From Epichloe hybrida (lineage: Eukaryota; Ascomycota; Sordariomycetes; Hypocreales; Clavicipitaceae): a DNA stretch of 64,000 nucleotides. Of this stretch, positions 58,916-64,000 are shown piece by piece. Below the pieces are notes generated by a model, which saw only the letters and a list, made by a program, of their open reading frames with translations, made no database searches and was not told the origin of the DNA. The translations under genes and the position numbers were made by a program. Position 1 is the first letter of the stretch. Each line of letters begins with the position of its first letter. The stretch spans positions 2,666,001 to 2,730,000 of the forward strand of contig JAFEKR010000004.1 in assembly GCA_019022495.1 (NCBI GenBank), in the 5' to 3' direction.

Positions 58916-59685
58916 ATATACTTGAAATAAACGATGTGTGGAAGCGAAAAAGAAGGTCCGAGAACTTGGAGAGAATCGAGAATCGCGGGATTTGCTAATC
59001 TAATCGTCATTCACTATTACTCTAGCATCCGTTTCGCGATGCGATAGAAGCTGACGAGATGGTTATAAACGTCTGGTTGGACACGCAGACTTGCAATTTA
59101 CTCTTTCTTACCCAATGATTGTTAATCGTAGCGTCACAGCCCGCTTTGCCTAAAACGGCTAGGTCCACTCCGTACGATTTGTCACTCCGATTTGTGCTTC
59201 GTACGGATTACCTGATGCTGACTGATCCGAGGCACAGCTCTTATCCCCCTTTATACCCGCGCGACTGCAACAAGGTGTTACTATCACGTGATGCTCTGAT
59301 CCCCACGCTGATCATACGCTGGCAAGTCTGTTTGGAGGTATTTACTCCGTATTCCACATTTTAACGGCTGTCGCTGGAAATTCTCCATTTAGTGCATGAA
59401 ACTGTGGCTCAATTTCAAGACACCTGACACAACGGATGAATGTGCTTCAGTGCCCACGAGCAAGGTAGTTGGGCTAGAGGTGGTGTACGACAAGTGTTGT
59501 GGGGCGACGGACGGATGGGGGGTGGTTGTGACGTTTGTTGAAAGACTTACTTTTATTAGCGTCGAATTCGGCAACGTCCAGGTCTGGAGCGACAGCGTTG
59601 GGCACGCAAGAGTAGCATGCCGCAAGTAATCCGCACGTGATGAAGGGACACCAAAGGTGATGATGGAAGTGAGTGTCGCAGCGCA

Positions 59686-59717
<32 letters not shown>

Positions 59718-60434
59718 CCCAAAGCTGAGCCGATCTTGAATGAGCCTCGTCACTAGCCTCCACAAATGCAAAAGACGGGGATAAAACCCTGATAGGCGGT
59801 GGATTCATCGAGATTCATCGCGATTCATCGCGGTCTTCATGCGAAGCCTGACTCTGTTGTCTGGTTATGAATTGATGAGGCGTCGGGCGTCTTCCACTCC
59901 CAACTCCCAACCTCTTGTTGGCGCCAAACGGTAAAGTGGGGTCGACTTGCGCCGCCACCGCCAAAATCCAGTCCGCACTCAGCTGTCAGCCGTCTGCCAG
60001 AAGCTCCTTCCTTCCTCAGCGGCAACACCACGAAAAGATTTTTCCACACGCACGCACAAGATGCAAACTTTCAACTTCACACGAACCCACTCGTCTTGTT
60101 TGTATTCGAATACTCTGACTTGATTTTTGCCTCTTATCCCATGTGAGTTGTTTCAAAATTTTCTTCAAAACTTCAAGGTTGTCTTTTTTTCATCGCGGGA
60201 GCGGCCGCCTAGCGGCCGGCCGGCGTGGGGCCGGTGGCTGGATGCCAAAACGTCGAGACTAGCTTGGACCAGTCGCCATTGCCATCGTCCCAACCTCGTC
60301 TGAAGAAAGACGTTGAAAGCCCAACCATATCTCGTTGTTTTCTCTCTCTTGCATGAAGCATCTTCTCCTGCATTGCATTTCGAATCCTCAATTGGCCCAG
60401 TAAGCCCAAGTGGATCTAGCGTGCAGAGGAAGGC
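58916..60434. other. Divergent intergenic region
   Basis: This lies between the divergent pirin and DUF3433-like genes. It holds palindrome 3, a half-site TACTCCGTAT near 59343, a 30-base T run (59688-59717) and a short ATTCATCGCG triple repeat (about 59805-59832). No gene is supported. Confidence 0.5.
59169..59207. repeat. TACGGA-type palindrome 3
   Basis: Perfect 9-bp arms, TCCGTACGA and TCGTACGGA, are separated by 21 bases. Confidence 0.75.
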
Positions 60435-63142
60435 ATGAATTTCCAAAATCTCAACTTTGAATATGTGGAAGCAGCTCGTACGTCAAGCCTGAAACTCTGA
60501 TTTCTCCTGGGTCATCTCGATTCTGTCTTTCCAGTTTTCAACTTTGATGGAAATTTGGATCTGGTGAGCCTGTCAACTAATATTCGAAGGCAGATAAGTG
60601 GCCACCACAAGTTGTACAGCCATCCACTCGCGCACCCAAGGACAATTTGAAATCTGCTCCTAGCCTACGACCTTCTCATGAAGGTCATGGCCGCTTAGGT
60701 TACCAAGTATCACCACCGTCTTTACTTTCGTCGCAGGCGACTGGTGCTCCTAGAGGACCTTCACCATCTTCACCCACCCAATCTACACCCGAACTGTATG
60801 GTGCAGACAGGGTGCGCGGATACTCGGGTGCATCCCAGTCGACACCACATCCTCCAACTCACGAAAATCACCGAGCATTGAGTTTGAGTCTGGCGGCACG
60901 ATTCTACGAGTCTCAGCTGGCCATGTTCGCGGCCGATAACACTGCTCGGATGAACGGCCTCAAAGACGAGTTGACCCTTGCTGCGGGCAAGGTTACTCCT
61001 GGTATTGACGATTCTCCATACATTCAGTATGCCCTCGATGCATTAACTCGGGAGCGAGAAAGTTTCTTAACCAGCCATGCGACTGTTTTTTCGCATCCTT
61101 CAAAGCGATACAGCGAGAGGCTTCCGCCAGCGCAGAATCCCAAATTCATGGTCAAGGGTTTTGCATCGACGCGGACAGAGCCTGTATCAAACAAAGCGTT
61201 CACTCACAATCGTCCTGCTGCTCGTTATGAGTCTCCAAAGATGCAAAGCTTGCCTTTTGAGCGGGAACAACCACTCCCACAGCCTACAGACTATCAAATT
61301 TCCACAACAGCGGGCAAGGGTCAGTGGATACCTGTAGACAAAGACAGGCTACAGACCGTCGACCCCAGAGGACGTACATATCAGCCCTTGACATTCAAAC
61401 CACGGATTTTACGACCTTTTTCAATGATGACGTTGATGACACTTTGCATACTAATGATTGCGGGCCTTGTCGCCTCCGCAATCTACTCACAGAAGCATCA
61501 TGGACTGACGCCATACCCAGGCAGTATATATTCTGGGCAATATTTCGTCTTTCGCGTTCTGCCCCAGCTTCTGGCAGGCATTATATTGATATATGCCCAA
61601 AATATTGTCACTGCATCACTCAGGATCATGCCATTTGCCACATTGGCCAGGGAAGATCCTCAACAACGATACCTTGCATTGTTTCAAAGTCTATACCCCA
61701 AGACATTTTTGCTGCCGCAGTTATCTGGCCCTTGGCAGCTCAAAGCGTTTGGGTTCGCGACATGGCTCATGAACTTTACGGTGCCTTTGCACAGCGCTTC
61801 ATTTACCGTAATATATGCCGATAACGAAGCAAAATGGATCTGGGCCACCACCAAAGGTGTCATTTGGACCCTGGTGGCACTCTATGTATTTCTTCCTTTC
61901 GCAACCTCCATCCTTATGACCTTTTGGTTCGGCCACTGGACGGGACTTACCTGGGATGTCCGATCAATCGCGGACTTGATTCCTCTTCTCCACCGAACCA
62001 ACACCATGAGTAGCTATCGACGCAGGGGCCTCTACGGGCGCGACTGTGACTTCAGAACCGAACTGCGAGAAAGATGGTTTGACAGACTTGGGTACTGGCA
62101 GATGGAGGACATGACCACCGGGGGAATTTGGCAAACCATCGGCACCTCAACAATGCCTGTCGACCACCATCAGCAACAGCAGCAGGGCGCTGGTAGCGGC
62201 GAAAATTGGGTAGACGGCTACCCAGAACGCCTCAGTAACGAGCTCTCAGTCAACTCTCACCAGACGGAATCATCGGGACTTTTAGAATTCGAAGGGGGAA
62301 GCTACTTGCCATTGAGCCTTAGAAGCTTGCCACTGGTCACATATGTCCTTGTGACAGGCAGCTTGCTTCTAGCGCTGATCATAGTGTCTTTCCTGCCTCA
62401 GACGAGACTCGAAGCGGGATTCGCACCGCTTCTTGTCGCAAAGCCCAATGATTCGGCCTTCTCTGCCGCCAATTTCCTCTACAGCTTCCTCCCAGCCACT
62501 CTGGGCATGGTCCTCTTCCTCTTGTTTCAAAGCCCAGACAGGGCGCTGCGAATCCTACAACCGTGGGGTGATATGGGCGAAGTCGACGGTGCCCCCGCCA
62601 GCAGGTCCATTCTCGCCGACTACGCAGCCTGCCTGCCCTTCCAAGTGTCATGGAAGGCCCTGCGCAACGGGCACTGGCGCGTCGCCGTCATCTCACTCAT
62701 GTCCACGCTCTTCATCTTCATCCCCATCCTCGCAGGCGGTCTCTTCATGGCACTCACCGCGCCTAATCAGCAAGTCCGGATGTTCCCAAACATGCCAGTC
62801 TTTGGCGTCCTCCTCGCCTTACTCGTTCTCTACGTGGGCTGCCTCTTCATTCTCATCCCGTACCGCCAGCAGTTCCGCCTCCCTCACTCCGTAGAAACAA
62901 TCGCCTCTCTCATAAGCTTTTGCACCGCCAAAGACCTCTGCGAAGACGCCGCCTTTCGCTCCGTCCGCTCCCGAACCGATCTCATGGACAGACTAGGTGT
63001 CGGCCGCCAGGACCACCGCGAAGAAAGCGTCTGGTTCTTCGGCGTCTTGGCCGGCCGTGATGAGAAACGCCTCAGTGTACGGCGCATGCAACGATATACT
63101 GAGAAAATAACAATTACGAGATCTATGAATGCAATGGTGTAG
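60435..63142 (+). CDS. Large multi-pass membrane protein, DUF3433-like
   Basis: The proposed exons are 60435-60477, 60535-60563 and 60620-63142, for 864 residues. The 5' exons are inferred because the long frame has no upstream ATG. They use GTACGT/CCAG and GTGAGC/ACAG sites and keep the frame, giving a start MNFQNLNFEYVEAA. A Ser/Pro-rich cytosolic N-terminus of about 230 residues precedes a first membrane block (YQPLTFKPRILRPF followed by several helices). A loop with a Gln run follows, then a second, related block (YLPLSLRSLPLVTY, then helices). The two blocks look like an internal duplication, as in fungal proteins of the DUF3433 type. No catalytic motif is visible, and function is unknown. 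The family name is from memory of its layout. Confidence 0.72.
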
Positions 63143-64000
63143 TCACCGAAAAAAAAAAGTTCTTCTTCCCAACATGTACGCGGGTCCGCCAATGAAAAGC
63201 TCATTCAACTTACGGAGCATTTTGGGTCAAGTTTCTGTGATTCACGCGGCGACCATCTATGCGATATGCATGGCATTGGAGTTTGGTGTTGGGGAATATC
63301 GTTCGTATGTTTTGCCCCCGATTTTGGTGGTTCTCCTGCACATAATTTGTCTTGGCATTTCCTGTTCTTCGTTTGCAGTTGGCGGTTCGTCATGGATGGT
63401 GTTACATCATGTGGTGTCTTGCTTGTTTAATTGACTGGAATGTTTTGATGCAGCTACATAGGTGGTTATAGACGAGTGGGTGGGTGTAAGTAGACATGGT
63501 TGTGCAATGTGGATGGAGTCTGGACACACCCAACCGGAGAGACGGAGACGTCTGACTCCTTCTGGGCCCAAGCAGGTTTTGATAATTGCTGAGTGCCCGC
63601 GAAACATATTATATAGAGCTTCGTATATACTGCATTTTTACAAAAGCAATTTGGCGAGAGAGCAAGGTTTCTTTCTTCTTCCCCGGCCGTTGAAACAGAA
63701 GGAAAATGAAGAATTCATTTTAATCTTGACCACCACGTTATACTTGACCACATTAGTCCGTATTCTCTACAGCACGCGGATCACAAAAAAAATAGGGACT
63801 GGTCGTGCAGTACAATCAGCAGCGCCTGAGGCGCAGCTTTATCTTGCATTAACTTATTCAAGCCAAATCCGCCTGTCCTGTCCCGTCCCTGTCCTGCCCT
63901 GTTATGGCTCGCCTTCTCATACCAGCTCCTCTGTGGAATGCACCTCTCCACCCACCACGCCTTGCATTGTCATAGCAACTCGTAGGCTATTTTGTTTTCC
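63143..64000. other. 3' flank of the DUF3433-like gene
   Basis: An ORF at 63129-63434 is hydrophobic but overlaps the end of the previous gene and has no family features. A TTAGTCCGTATTC half-palindrome lies near 63752. Nothing else is supported. Confidence 0.4.

Noticed and set aside
63129..63434. Hydrophobic 101-residue ORF
   Set aside because: It overlaps the end of the DUF3433-like gene in another frame, and its composition reflects T-rich 3' flank DNA.

Overview
The window is from a filamentous ascomycete. The evidence is short GT-AG introns with CTAAC-type branch sites, compact intron-poor genes, heavily C-to-T mutated (RIP-like) retrotransposons packed into one AT-rich block, and protein families typical of Pezizomycotina (UstYa/DUF3328, SUR7, DUR3, DUF3433-like). 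A Sordariomycete, probably hypocrealean, is my inference; nothing in the sequence fixes the species.

Positions 1 to about 30470 are an AT-rich block of dead transposons. It holds three full-length copies of one Ty3/Gypsy chromovirus. Each copy has 270-bp LTRs and an exact 5-bp target-site duplication. Copy A (1761-9618, minus) stands alone. Copy C (10096-28664, minus) is the most decayed and has been split by copy B (11981-19840, plus) and by a 5'-truncated LINE (22028-24856, plus, 15-bp target duplication). No intact ORF survives. The target duplications of both inserted elements carry the mutated, not the ancestral, version of copy C, so copy C was probably RIPed before it was hit.

From about 30470 the base composition changes abruptly and ordinary gene space begins. 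Housekeeping and stress genes are a Pbs2-type MAPKK of the HOG pathway (30814-32894 +), a SUR7-like membrane protein (34515-35456 -), tRNA-Pro(AGG) with an intron (37487-37577 -), the lipoate-pathway octanoyltransferase LIP2 (46560-47576 +), the urea transporter DUR3 (48292-50424 +), tRNA-Thr(AGT) (51586-51657 -), D-arabinono-1,4-lactone oxidase ALO1 (52255-53808 +), a coiled-coil protein of unknown function (54636-57173 -), a pirin gene with an in-frame stop (57875-58915 -) and a large DUF3433-like membrane protein (60435-63142 +).

Between 37.6 and 46.5 kb lies an accessory patch. It holds an ABCC-type transporter gene that keeps both nucleotide-binding domains but has lost most of both membrane domains (39310-42080 -). 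It also holds a short bZIP-like ORF, a six-exon UstYa-family oxidase gene that needs a GC-AG intron (43576-44780 +), a mutated second copy of a piece of the ABC gene (44892-45088), and a gene for an 89-residue secreted six-cysteine protein (45910-46251 +). A transporter, a regulator-like ORF and a UstYa enzyme together look like the eroded remnant of a secondary-metabolite, perhaps ribosomal-peptide, locus. That is an inference: no precursor peptide or core synthase was found.
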